Assembly: GCA_050261515.1 (NCBI GenBank)
Contig: JBLNDJ010000016.1
Location: 8,922 to 72,921, forward strand
Reading direction: 5' to 3'
DNA length: 64,000 nucleotides
Source of the DNA: JBLNDJ01 sp050261515
GTDB lineage: Bacteria; Acidobacteriota; Terriglobia; Bryobacterales; Bryobacteraceae
Position numbers and translations under genes: made by a program
Shown: positions 52,801-61,011 of the stretch, one piece after another
Position numbering within the stretch: the stretch's first letter is position 1
How the letters are laid out: every line of letters begins with the position of its first letter
The notes under the pieces: model-generated
Databases searched by the model: none
Seen by the model: only the letters and a program-made list of their open reading frames with translations
Told to the model about the DNA's origin: nothing

Positions 52801-54441
52801 ATGAAGTTCCTGATCGCCGCCATTCTCACGCTCGCGCTTCTGGCCGTGCCGCCCGCCCCGGTCGAATCTTCCATACGGCTCGACAACATCGCCTCGAAGT
52901 CCGGCGTCGCGTTCACGCTCGACAACAGCGTCACGCCGCTCAAGCACCAGGTGGAGACCATGATCGCCGGGCTCGCCGTGTTCGACTACGACAACGACGG
53001 CCTGCTCGACCTCTTCTTCGTCAACGGCGCGAAGCTGCCCGGCATGGACAAGAGCGACCCGCGCTTCTGGAACCGGCTCTACCGCAACAACGGCGACGGC
53101 ACGTTCACCGACGTCACCGAAAAGGCCGGAGTCAAGGGCGAAGGCTACGGCATGGGCGCGGCCGTGGCCGATTACGACAACGACGGCCGCGAGGACCTGT
53201 TCGTCACCGGCGTCGATCACAACCAGTTGCTGCACAACAACGGCGACGGCACGTTCACGGACGTGACGGAGAAGGCCGGCCTCACGGGCAAGACCTGGGC
53301 CATCTCGGCCGGCTGGTTCGATTACGACAACGACGGCTTCCTCGACCTGCTCGTGATCAACTATGTGCGCTGGTCGGTGGCGACCGAGCCGCCGTGCCAC
53401 AGCAACAGTATCCGCGCCTATTGCTCGCCGGATTCCTATCAGGGGCTGCCGAACATCCTGTACCACAACAACGGCGATGGCACGTTCACCGACGTTTCGG
53501 TGAAGTCCGGTATTGCGAAGCATGTGGGGAAGGGGATGGGCGCCGCCTTCGCCGATTACGACGGCGACGGCTACACGGATATTTTCGTCTCGAACGACAC
53601 TTACCGGAATTTTCTGTTCCACAACGAGGGCAACGGGACGTTCACCGAGGCCGGTGTCCTCATGGGCGTGGCGTACAACGAGAACGGAAAGTCCATCGCC
53701 GGGATGGGGTGTGATTTCCGCGACGCCGACAATGACGGGCGGCCGGATATTTTTGTGGTCGGAATGGTGGGGGACACCTGGCCGCTGTTCCGGAACCGCG
53801 GCCGGGATTTTCAGGACATCACCAGCTCATCGGGCATCGCGCGCGCCGCGGCGCCCTACACGGCGTGGGGCGCCGGGATTTTCGATTTCGACAACGACGG
53901 GTGGAAGGACCTGTTCGCGTCGCGCGCGTCGATTCTGGACAACTCCGAGGAGGTCGAGAACCTGCCCTCGAAGCTGCCCAACACGTTGCTGCGGAACCTC
54001 GGCGGCAAGAAATTCGCCGACGTCAGCGCGCAGGTGGGCCCGGCGTTCCAGGTGCCCCAGCGGCACCGCGGAGCGGCGTTCGGCGATCTCAACAACGACG
54101 GCCGCATCGACGTGGTCGTGACGGCGCAGCACGTTCAGCCCGAGATCTACATCAACCGTTCCGAGAACCGGAACCACTGGCTGCTGGTGGATCTGACGGG
54201 CGTGAAGAGCAATCGGGATGGCCTCGGGGCGCGCGTGCAGGCGACCGCGGGCGGCGTCACGCAGTACAACCAGGCGACGACGAGCGTCGGCTATAGCACA
54301 TCGAGCGACCGGCGCGTGCACTTCGGACTCGGCGCGGCGGCGGTGGTGGACAAGCTCGAGATTCTGTGGCCAAGCGGCGTCCGCCAGACGCTCACGAACG
54401 TCAAAGCGGACCAGGTGCTGAAAGTGCGCGAACCTACATGA
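52801..54441 (+). CDS. Secreted ASPIC/UnbV FG-GAP repeat protein
   Basis: 546 residues with a signal peptide (MKFLIAAILTLALLAVPPAPVES). It contains about six FG-GAP/VCBS blades, each with DYDNDG and a LLHNNGDGTFTDVTEKAG-type strand: FDYDNDGLLDLFFVN, ADYDNDGREDLFVTG, FDYDNDGFLDLLVIN, ADYDGDGYTDIFVS. These Asp-rich loops bind calcium. The ASPIC/UnbV module is at the C-terminus (HWLLVDLTGVKSNRDGLGARVQ). It forms a secreted beta-propeller common in this phylum, possibly polysaccharide-binding. It converges on murI with an overlap of 8 bases. Confidence 0.93.
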   Translation: MKFLIAAILTLALLAVPPAPVESSIRLDNIASKSGVAFTLDNSVTPLKHQVETMIAGLAVFDYDNDGLLDLFFVNGAKLPGMDKSDPRFWNRLYRNNGDGTFTDVTEKAGVKGEGYGMGAAVADYDNDGREDLFVTGVDHNQLLHNNGDGTFTDVTEKAGLTGKTWAISAGWFDYDNDGFLDLLVINYVRWSVATEPPCHSNSIRAYCSPDSYQGLPNILYHNNGDGTFTDVSVKSGIAKHVGKGMGAAFADYDGDGYTDIFVSNDTYRNFLFHNEGNGTFTEAGVLMGVAYNENGKSIAGMGCDFRDADNDGRPDIFVVGMVGDTWPLFRNRGRDFQDITSSSGIARAAAPYTAWGAGIFDFDNDGWKDLFASRASILDNSEEVENLPSKLPNTLLRNLGGKKFADVSAQVGPAFQVPQRHRGAAFGDLNNDGRIDVVVTAQHVQPEIYINRSENRNHWLLVDLTGVKSNRDGLGARVQATAGGVTQYNQATTSVGYSTSSDRRVHFGLGAAAVVDKLEILWPSGVRQTLTNVKADQVLKVREPT

Positions 54442-55282
54442 TCCGGTAAGAGCCCTCGCCCGGCGGCTGTGCGTTGACAGGCTCGCGGCCGGCGAGCGTG
54501 GTCACATCGAGCGGAATCAGTTCGCCTTCGACGCCGCCGATCACTTCCGCCGTGTGCTTGTAGGCGAGCACGTCTCCAGTGACGTAGTGAACGATGCGGC
54601 CTTCGTGGCCGTCGTCCCCCGCAGGTGTGGCGATCTCATGCCGGATGGTTTTCGCCGCGGCGTCCGCGCTCGACACCAGGCGTACGGAGCGCCCGACCAC
54701 CTTCTGGATCACGTCCCGCAGCACGGGGTAATGCGTGCAGCCCAGGATGAGCGTATCGATCTCGGGGCGGCCGTCCAGGTAGTGATGCGCGAGCAACTCG
54801 GCCTCGGAGGATTCGGCGAGCCCCTCCTCGACCAGGTGCACGAACATCGGGCACGCGCGCGCCCACACCGTGAGGCCGTAAGCTTCGAGGCGCGTCTGGT
54901 ATGCGCCGCTCACGATCGTGCCCTTGGTGCCGATGACGCCGACGCTGCCGGTCTTCGTGATGCGCCGCGCTTCTTCCACACCGGGATCGATCACGCCCCA
55001 GACCGGAACCGGCGCCTTGTCGGCCAGTTCGGGCAGCGCGCACGCCGACGCCGTGTTGCAGGCGATCACGACCGCCTGCACGTTCTGCGCGACCAGAAAG
55101 TCGAGCACCTCCCGGGCGAACTCGCGCACCATCGCGCGTGGCTTGCGCCCATAGGGCACGCGGGCCGTGTCGCCGAGATAAAGAAAATCCTGTTGGGGAA
55201 GTCTCTGGCGGAGCGCCTTCAGCACCGTCAGGCCGCCCACGCCCGAGTCGAACACGCCGATCGGGCGCGAATCGTGGGTCAC
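54434..55282 (-). CDS. murI: Glutamate racemase
   Basis: 282 residues. Catalytic residues are visible in GVFDSGVGGLTVL (Asp), VIACNTASACALPEL (first Cys) and LILGCTHYPVL (second Cys). The YLGDTARVPYG segment is also typical. It supplies D-glutamate for peptidoglycan. The C-terminal extension (EGELIPLDVTTLAGREPVNAQPPGEGSYRIM) is slightly longer than in many homologues. Convergent with the ASPIC gene; 81 bases separate it from ssb upstream on the same strand. Confidence 0.97.
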   Translation of the reverse strand: MTHDSRPIGVFDSGVGGLTVLKALRQRLPQQDFLYLGDTARVPYGRKPRAMVREFAREVLDFLVAQNVQAVVIACNTASACALPELADKAPVPVWGVIDPGVEEARRITKTGSVGVIGTKGTIVSGAYQTRLEAYGLTVWARACPMFVHLVEEGLAESSEAELLAHHYLDGRPEIDTLILGCTHYPVLRDVIQKVVGRSVRLVSSADAAAKTIRHEIATPAGDDGHEGRIVHYVTGDVLAYKHTAEVIGGVEGELIPLDVTTLAGREPVNAQPPGEGSYRIM

Positions 55283-55363
55283 AGTGTGATTATAGCGGCC
55301 GCCGGCAATTCACCGCAGAGACGCTCTGCTTGTCCAGGCCGCCGTGCAGCAGCGGCCTGAACC

Positions 55364-55825
55364 TCAAAACGGCACGTCATCGTCGCCGATCGGTCCCGCG
55401 GGGTCGCCCGAGGGGGCCGTGGGGACGCGCTGCGGCCCGCGCGGTGCCGAGGCGGGCGCGTGCTCCGGTCCGGCGCCGCCGGCTTCGCCGCCGCGGTTGC
55501 TCAGCAGGATGACATCTTCGGCCACCACTTCCGTGATGTACGTCTTCTTGCCGTCCTTGTCATCGTAGCTGCGCGTCTGCAGGCGGCCTTCCACGTAGAC
55601 CTGCTTGCCTTTGGTCAGGTAGTTCGCCAGGTTCTCGGACCGCCACAGAACCACGTTGTGCCAGTCGGTCTCTTCTTTCCACTCGCCGGTCTGCTGGTCT
55701 TTCCAGCGGCGGCTTGTCGCGATCGAAAACGTCGTCTTCGCCGCTCCGCCCGTCGTGAACCTGGTTTCGGCATCTCTGCCCAGATGCCCTACCAGGATTA
55801 CTTTGTTGACGCTTCTCGATGCCAT
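55364..55825 (-). CDS. ssb: Single-stranded DNA-binding protein
   Basis: 153 residues. OB fold over about 1-110: MASRSVNKVILVGHLGRDAETRFT, FSIATSRRWKDQQTGEWKEETDWHNVVLW, LTKGKQVYVEGRLQTRSY. A disordered Gly/Pro linker leads to the acidic C-terminal tip DDDVPF that recruits partner proteins. Essential in replication and repair. Its upstream region (55826-56001) is unusually AT-rich and shared with the divergent vWA-like gene. Confidence 0.97.
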   Translation of the reverse strand: MASRSVNKVILVGHLGRDAETRFTTGGAAKTTFSIATSRRWKDQQTGEWKEETDWHNVVLWRSENLANYLTKGKQVYVEGRLQTRSYDDKDGKKTYITEVVAEDVILLSNRGGEAGGAGPEHAPASAPRGPQRVPTAPSGDPAGPIGDDDVPF

Positions 55826-56001
55826 GATCCCTCGAAATGTATCACGAATCCGTCGTCTTTTATTTGTATCGGATTTTGGATCCAGGCGCTTTATAGTTTA
55901 GGAATGTTAATGCATAATGAAAGTAGATTATTAGAGGGGCTGGGGGCAGGGGTGCAATACAATAGAAGCTCGGAACCACGTGTCCGGGTCACGGGTGCGC
56001 A

Positions 56002-57225
56002 ATGGTTGTTTCGAAGTTCTCCGCTGGTGCTGTCTGCGTACTGCTGTCTGGTTTTCTCCTCGAAGCTCAAGTGCCGCTCCGCGGGTCGGGGCCGGGAGGG
56101 TCCCTGCGGATGGTTGCCACAGACTGGGCGGTGCTTGAAACTCAGGAGCCCCGCAAAGACCTTCCGTGCACGGTGACCCCGGTTAAGCCCGTTTTAGGCT
56201 TCGACCTGCGTTTCCACTCGGGCTACGAGGTAAGCATCCCGCTGAAGGAGCTCGCGGGCTCGGAGAACATGCTGACGACAATTTTCCGGGTGACCTCGGG
56301 GGGCCACAAGGACCAGGCCTCCTATTTTGTGCAGCGCATCAAGGTGCCGGAAATCCAGGAAGACGCCTCGGGCGACGCCTACCTGCAAGGCGCGTTCGAC
56401 GTGGGCGAAGGCAATTACCACGTGGACTGGCTGATGCGCGACCGCACCGAGCGCGTCTGCTCGTTCTATTGGGACACGACGGCCGAGCTGTCCGCCCGCG
56501 ACAAGCAGCTCTCGCTGACGCTCCCGCCCGGCGCGGTCGAGCCGGCCGACACGGAGCCCTTCAAGCAGGAGCCGCCGGTGGAGCGGGCACAGGGCGATTC
56601 CCCGCTTAACGTCAAGATTTTAATCAACTTCGCGCCGCAGGACGCGCGTTCCTCCACGCTCCAGCCGGTCGATACCGCAGCGCTGGTCTCGATCCTGCGG
56701 AGCATCGCCCGCGAGCCGCGCATCGGCAAGTTTTCCGTAGTCGCTTTCAACATGCAAGAACAGCGCATCCTGTACCGCCAGGACAACGGCAGCCAGATCG
56801 ATTTTCCGGCGCTCGGCGAGGCCCTGCGAGGCATACACCTCGGAACTGTCGATCTGAAACGCTTAAGCAACAAAAATGGCGAAACGGACTTCCTCACCAA
56901 TCTCATCCAACAAGAGTTGGGGGGCGAAGACCGCCCGGACGCGCTGATCTTCGCCGGGCCGAAAGCCATGCTCGACGAAAACATCTCGCGAGACTCTCTC
57001 GAAAAGGTGGGTGATGTCGAGTACCCGGTCTTCTACATGAACTATAATTTGCAGCCGGAGAACGTGCCGTGGAGGGATGCGATCGGGCGGGCCGTGAAGT
57101 TCTTCCGCGGCTACGAGTTCACCATCAGCCGGCCCAGGGACCTGTGGGCGGCGATGGGCGATATGGTCTCAAAGATCGTAAAATTCAGGAATACGCGGAG
57201 GACCGCCAGCTTGGCGTCGCAGTGA
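56002..57225 (+). CDS. Secreted vWA-like protein of unknown function
   Basis: 407 residues with a signal peptide (MVVSKFSAGAVCVLLSGFLLEAQ). A beta-rich N-terminal part (VLGFDLRFHSGYEVSIPLKELAG, YFVQRIKVPEIQED, DVGEGNYHVDWLMRDRTER) leads to a Rossmann-like half (about 200-390) with LNVKILINFAPQDARSSTLQPVDTAALVSILRSIAR and RPDALIFAGPKAMLDENIS. This is the layout of a von Willebrand A domain, but the DxSxS metal motif is replaced by APQDARSST. It is likely a non-metal-binding relative of the acidobacterial VWFA family. The gene is followed, 2 bases on, by a methyltransferase-like gene. Confidence 0.7.
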   Translation: MVVSKFSAGAVCVLLSGFLLEAQVPLRGSGPGGSLRMVATDWAVLETQEPRKDLPCTVTPVKPVLGFDLRFHSGYEVSIPLKELAGSENMLTTIFRVTSGGHKDQASYFVQRIKVPEIQEDASGDAYLQGAFDVGEGNYHVDWLMRDRTERVCSFYWDTTAELSARDKQLSLTLPPGAVEPADTEPFKQEPPVERAQGDSPLNVKILINFAPQDARSSTLQPVDTAALVSILRSIAREPRIGKFSVVAFNMQEQRILYRQDNGSQIDFPALGEALRGIHLGTVDLKRLSNKNGETDFLTNLIQQELGGEDRPDALIFAGPKAMLDENISRDSLEKVGDVEYPVFYMNYNLQPENVPWRDAIGRAVKFFRGYEFTISRPRDLWAAMGDMVSKIVKFRNTRRTASLASQ

Positions 57226-57227
57226 CT

Positions 57228-57782
57228 ATGCGTGATCGTTTGGTTGTACTCAGTCTGGTCTTGCCGTTCGCGCTCGTGCCCGCCGCGGCGCAGGGCGTAC
57301 GTGCCGAGCGCCTGGCGCCCTACGTGCCTTCGCCTCAGCCGGTGGTGGAGCGCATGCTCGAGGCCGCCGAGCTGAAGCCCTACGAGACGGTGTACGACCT
57401 CGGTTGCGGAGACGGCCGCATCCTCATCACCGCCGCGCGCGAGTTCAACGCGAAGGCGGTCGGCGTGGAGCTTTCGGATAAGCTGGTGCGGCAGGCGCAG
57501 GACCAGGTGCGCAAGCTTGGCTTGCAGAACCGCGTGACGGTGATCGAAGGCGATTTGATGAAGGTGGACCTGAAGCCCGCCGACGTCGTGACGGTCTACC
57601 TGCTGACCAGCGCGAACGAAGGACTCAAGCCCGCCTTCGAGCAGTCGCTGAGGAAAGGCGCGCGCGTGGTCTCGCACGATTTCCAGATCCGCGGGTGGAG
57701 ACCGGAGCGCGTCGAGACGGTCGAAGCCAGCAACCGCACGCACACGATCTACGTGTACGTGATGCCGCCGAAGAAGAATTAG
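57228..57782 (+). CDS. Exported class I methyltransferase-fold protein
   Basis: 184 residues from the ATG at 57228. The N-terminus, MRDRLVVLSLVLPFALVPAAAQG, is a strong signal peptide. The rest is a class I SAM-dependent methyltransferase fold: VYDLGCGDGRILITAAREF (SAM-binding motif I), AVGVELSDKLVRQAQDQV (motif II acidic residue), RVTVIEGDLMKVDL and VTVYLLTSANEGLKPAFEQSL. SAM is cytoplasmic, so export of such a fold is odd; related exported forms are recurrent in Acidobacteria and Planctomycetes and may bind something else. Two bases after the vWA-like gene. Confidence 0.82.
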   Translation: MRDRLVVLSLVLPFALVPAAAQGVRAERLAPYVPSPQPVVERMLEAAELKPYETVYDLGCGDGRILITAAREFNAKAVGVELSDKLVRQAQDQVRKLGLQNRVTVIEGDLMKVDLKPADVVTVYLLTSANEGLKPAFEQSLRKGARVVSHDFQIRGWRPERVETVEASNRTHTIYVYVMPPKKN

Positions 57783-57804
57783 GCGCGGTGAGCAACCGGG
57801 CGCC

Positions 57805-60800
57805 GTGGCTGCCGGCCCGTTTACAAATCCTTACGTCTCACTCCGTAACAGCCGCTTGTTTCGCTTCGTCGATGCCGTTGTGACGCCTTTGAAGCTCCTC
57901 GTGACGGCCGCCGCGGTGTCCGGGGTGCTGTTTGGCCAGAGCGGCGTGGTGCGGTCCGGCAATCAGCCTGTTCCGGGCGCGACGGTCACGGCGACTCGCG
58001 GCGACCAATCCATCACCACCACGACTGATGAGGCCGGGCGCTATACGCTCGCGGGCATTCCGCGCGACGACGGCGCCTGGAGCGTCGAGGTGCGGATGTT
58101 CGGCTTCGACCCGGTCAGGAAAGAAGTCAATTTCTCGAAGTCGCGCACGGCCGACTTCTCGCTGGAGCTTCGCGCGGCGCGGTTCGCCCGGGCGGCCGGA
58201 CAAGGTGCCAGCCAGATCGAATCGCAGATCGAAAGCGAGCTTGCCGCGCAACAGCATGCGCAGGCGCCCGCGACAGGCTCTCAGGACAGCAACGAGGCGT
58301 TTCTCGTCTCCGGGAGCCTCAGCCAGGGGCTGAATCCGAACGCGCCGCCGGACTTTCGCAACGCGCCGCCGTTCCCCGGCGCGGGCGGCGAGCTTTCCGC
58401 ACAGGCGTCGAACGCTCCTGGGTTCGGCCCGGGGCCGGGCGGGAGCGCGGCGGGCGTTGGGCCCGGGGGCCCTGGGGGCTTCGGCGGCGGCATGGGCGGT
58501 CCCGGCGGCGGCTTCGGCGGCCGCGGTGGGGGCAGCTTCGGCGGGCCGGGAGGGCCCGGCATGCGGCGTCCCGGAGGTCCTGGCGGGCGGCCGCAGGGCA
58601 CCCAGTTCGGTAATCGCAGAGCTCCGAACGCCATACACGGCATGGCCTACATGTCGCTGAACAACTCGGCGCTCGACGCGCGGCCGTTTTCGATCACCGG
58701 ACAGGAGATCGATCAGCCTGCCTACGCGCGGAGCCGCTTCGGAGTCATCCTGGGCGGGCCGCTCGCGATTCCGAAGATCGTCAACGACCGCTCCACGATG
58801 TTCTTCCTCAACTACACCGGCACTCGCGCCCGGAACCCGTATACGGCGACCCAGACGGTCCCGACCGAGGCCGAGCGCCAGGGGATCTTCGCGCAGCCGA
58901 TCTCCGACCCGGAGACGCGCCAGCCGTTCGCCGGCAACGCCATCCCGGCTAACCGCATCGACCCGATCTCGCGGCAGCTCCTCGACTACTTCCCGCTGCC
59001 GAACCAGCCCGGCCTGGTGAACAACTTCGTGTTCCAGACCTCGGTTGCGCAGAACACGGACAACTTCGGCCTGCGCGTGCAGCGCAACGTCACGGCGAAG
59101 GACCGGCTTGCGTTTCACGTCAGCGTCCAGCGGCGCGACGGCGATACGGCGCAGCCATTCGGCTTTCTCGATACGATGAGCGGCTCGGGCCTCGCGACCG
59201 ACGTCACCTGGACGCGCAATCTCACCGCGCGCACCAGCAGCAGCGCGCGCGTGACGTTCAACCGGAATCGCAACGAGACGATCCCGTTCTTCGCCTTCGG
59301 GCCCGATGTCGCCTCGGAACTCGGCATCGCGGGCACTTCGACGAACCCGATCAACTACGGGCCGCCGAACCTGAACTTCACTAACTTCGGCGCGCTGAGC
59401 GATGCGAGCGCCGCGCTCATGCGCAACCAGACGCAGGGCGCCTCGGAGAGCATCATCCTTTCGCGCGGGAAACACACGTTCACCGTAGGCGGCCAGTTCA
59501 CGCGGAGCAATCTCAACACGCGCACCGACCCGAACGGGCGCGGCACGTTCAATTTCACGGGCCTCGCCACGGGCTTCGACCTCGCCGATTTCCTGCTCGG
59601 GCTGCCGCAGTCGAGCTCCATCCGCTATGGCGATTCGAGCACCTATTTCCGCCGCAACGTCTGGAGCGGCTACGGGCAGGACGAGTGGAAGCTGAACCCG
59701 GACCTCACGCTCAACCTCGGGCTGCGGTATGAATACGCCGCGCCGTACACGGAGAAGTACGGGCGCATGGCGAATCTCGACATCGCTCCGGGATACACGG
59801 CGGTCGCGGTGGTGACGCCGGGCGCGGTGGGGCCGTACTCGGGCGAGTTTCCGCCCGGCCTGATCGACCCCGACCGCAACAACTTCGCGCCGCGCATCGG
59901 CCTCGCATGGAAGGTTCCCGCGGGCAAAAGCTCCACCATTGTGCGCGCGGGCTACGGGATCTATTACAACGGCCAGGCATATAATTCCTTCGCGTCGCGG
60001 CTGGCGCAGCAGCCTCCGTTCGCCGTTGCCAACAACGTGAATACGAGCGCGGCGAACGTGCTCACGCTGGCGACGGGTTTCGTTTCCACCACGCCCGAGG
60101 AGGTGACGAACACCTTCGCGGTCGATCGCAACTACCGCACGCCGTACGCGCAGACGTGGAACATCGCGATCCAGCGCGAGCTGCCGAAAGGCTTCTTCGT
60201 GGAGGCCGGCTATCTCGGCACGAAGGGCACGCGGCTCGACGTCCTTACGGTGCCGAACCAGGGGAGCTACACCTACAGCTCCTCGGTTGGGAATTCCATT
60301 TATCACGCCTTGCAGGTGCGGGCGCAGCAGCGCTTCCGCCGGAATATTTCGATGCGGGCGTTCTACACGTTCTCGAAGTCGATCGACAATTCCTCGACTT
60401 TCGGCGGCGCGGGCAACACGGTGGCGCAGAACTGGCTGGACCTTTCTGCCGAGCGCGGCCTTTCGAGCTTCGACCGGAGGCATTCGTTCGATATGAACTG
60501 GGTGCTCACGTCGCCATGGGGCGGGGTGGGCTCGCGCTTGGCTCCCGGCGGCCTTGCGGCCCTGCTCCTGAGAGACTGGCAGCTTTCGGGCGGCATCACG
60601 GTGCAGAGCGGGACGCCGTTGACGGCGCGCGTGCTCGACAGCTCGGCGCAGCTTGCGCAGACCGGCGGGACGGGCAGCAAGCGCGCCGACGCGACGGGCC
60701 AAAGTCTCTCGACCGGTTCCGGCTTCTTCAACCTTGCCGCATTCAGTGTGCCTCCCCCGGGAGTGCTCGGGAACGCCGGACGCAACACGATTCCCGGTCC

Positions 60801-61011
60801 GGGGCTGTTCTCGGTGAACGCGGCCTTCGGGCGCTCGTTCCAGCTCGATGAATCGCGCCGGCGGCTGGAGCTGCGGCTGGAGGCGAACAACGTGTTCAAC
60901 AACGTGAGCTACACGAACATCAACACGGTTGTGAATGCGACCAACTACGGGCTGCCGGTCTCCGCATCGAGCATGCGGAGCGTCAACCTGGTGATGAGGT
61001 TCCGGTTTTGA
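57805..61011 (+). CDS. Plug-less Oar-like outer-membrane receptor with Gly-rich linker
   Basis: 1068 residues from a GTG at 57805; a GTG at 57880 would give a cleaner signal peptide (VTPLKLLVTAAAVSGVLFG). A carboxypeptidase-regulatory domain (about 45-125: VPGATVTATRGDQSITTTTDEAGRYTLAGIP) is followed by a region of about 100 residues rich in Gly, Pro and Arg (GGFGGGMGGPGGGFGGRGG). The barrel then resumes at IHGMAYMSLNNSALDARPF, equivalent to the post-plug part of the other receptor in this window. The plug with its LDGV element is absent. The barrel ends in FRF. It may be an open channel or use the Gly-rich segment as gate (inference). Confidence 0.85.
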   Translation: MAAGPFTNPYVSLRNSRLFRFVDAVVTPLKLLVTAAAVSGVLFGQSGVVRSGNQPVPGATVTATRGDQSITTTTDEAGRYTLAGIPRDDGAWSVEVRMFGFDPVRKEVNFSKSRTADFSLELRAARFARAAGQGASQIESQIESELAAQQHAQAPATGSQDSNEAFLVSGSLSQGLNPNAPPDFRNAPPFPGAGGELSAQASNAPGFGPGPGGSAAGVGPGGPGGFGGGMGGPGGGFGGRGGGSFGGPGGPGMRRPGGPGGRPQGTQFGNRRAPNAIHGMAYMSLNNSALDARPFSITGQEIDQPAYARSRFGVILGGPLAIPKIVNDRSTMFFLNYTGTRARNPYTATQTVPTEAERQGIFAQPISDPETRQPFAGNAIPANRIDPISRQLLDYFPLPNQPGLVNNFVFQTSVAQNTDNFGLRVQRNVTAKDRLAFHVSVQRRDGDTAQPFGFLDTMSGSGLATDVTWTRNLTARTSSSARVTFNRNRNETIPFFAFGPDVASELGIAGTSTNPINYGPPNLNFTNFGALSDASAALMRNQTQGASESIILSRGKHTFTVGGQFTRSNLNTRTDPNGRGTFNFTGLATGFDLADFLLGLPQSSSIRYGDSSTYFRRNVWSGYGQDEWKLNPDLTLNLGLRYEYAAPYTEKYGRMANLDIAPGYTAVAVVTPGAVGPYSGEFPPGLIDPDRNNFAPRIGLAWKVPAGKSSTIVRAGYGIYYNGQAYNSFASRLAQQPPFAVANNVNTSAANVLTLATGFVSTTPEEVTNTFAVDRNYRTPYAQTWNIAIQRELPKGFFVEAGYLGTKGTRLDVLTVPNQGSYTYSSSVGNSIYHALQVRAQQRFRRNISMRAFYTFSKSIDNSSTFGGAGNTVAQNWLDLSAERGLSSFDRRHSFDMNWVLTSPWGGVGSRLAPGGLAALLLRDWQLSGGITVQSGTPLTARVLDSSAQLAQTGGTGSKRADATGQSLSTGSGFFNLAAFSVPPPGVLGNAGRNTIPGPGLFSVNAAFGRSFQLDESRRRLELRLEANNVFNNVSYTNINTVVNATNYGLPVSASSMRSVNLVMRFRF

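Noticed and set aside
52981..53900. Repeated DNA around GACAACGACGG units
   Set aside because: These encode FG-GAP calcium loops in the ASPIC protein; a protein repeat, not a genomic element.
58461..58600. Gly-rich stretch as a tandem DNA repeat or CRISPR
   Set aside because: The bases vary and encode a low-complexity protein segment; no constant repeat with unique spacers.
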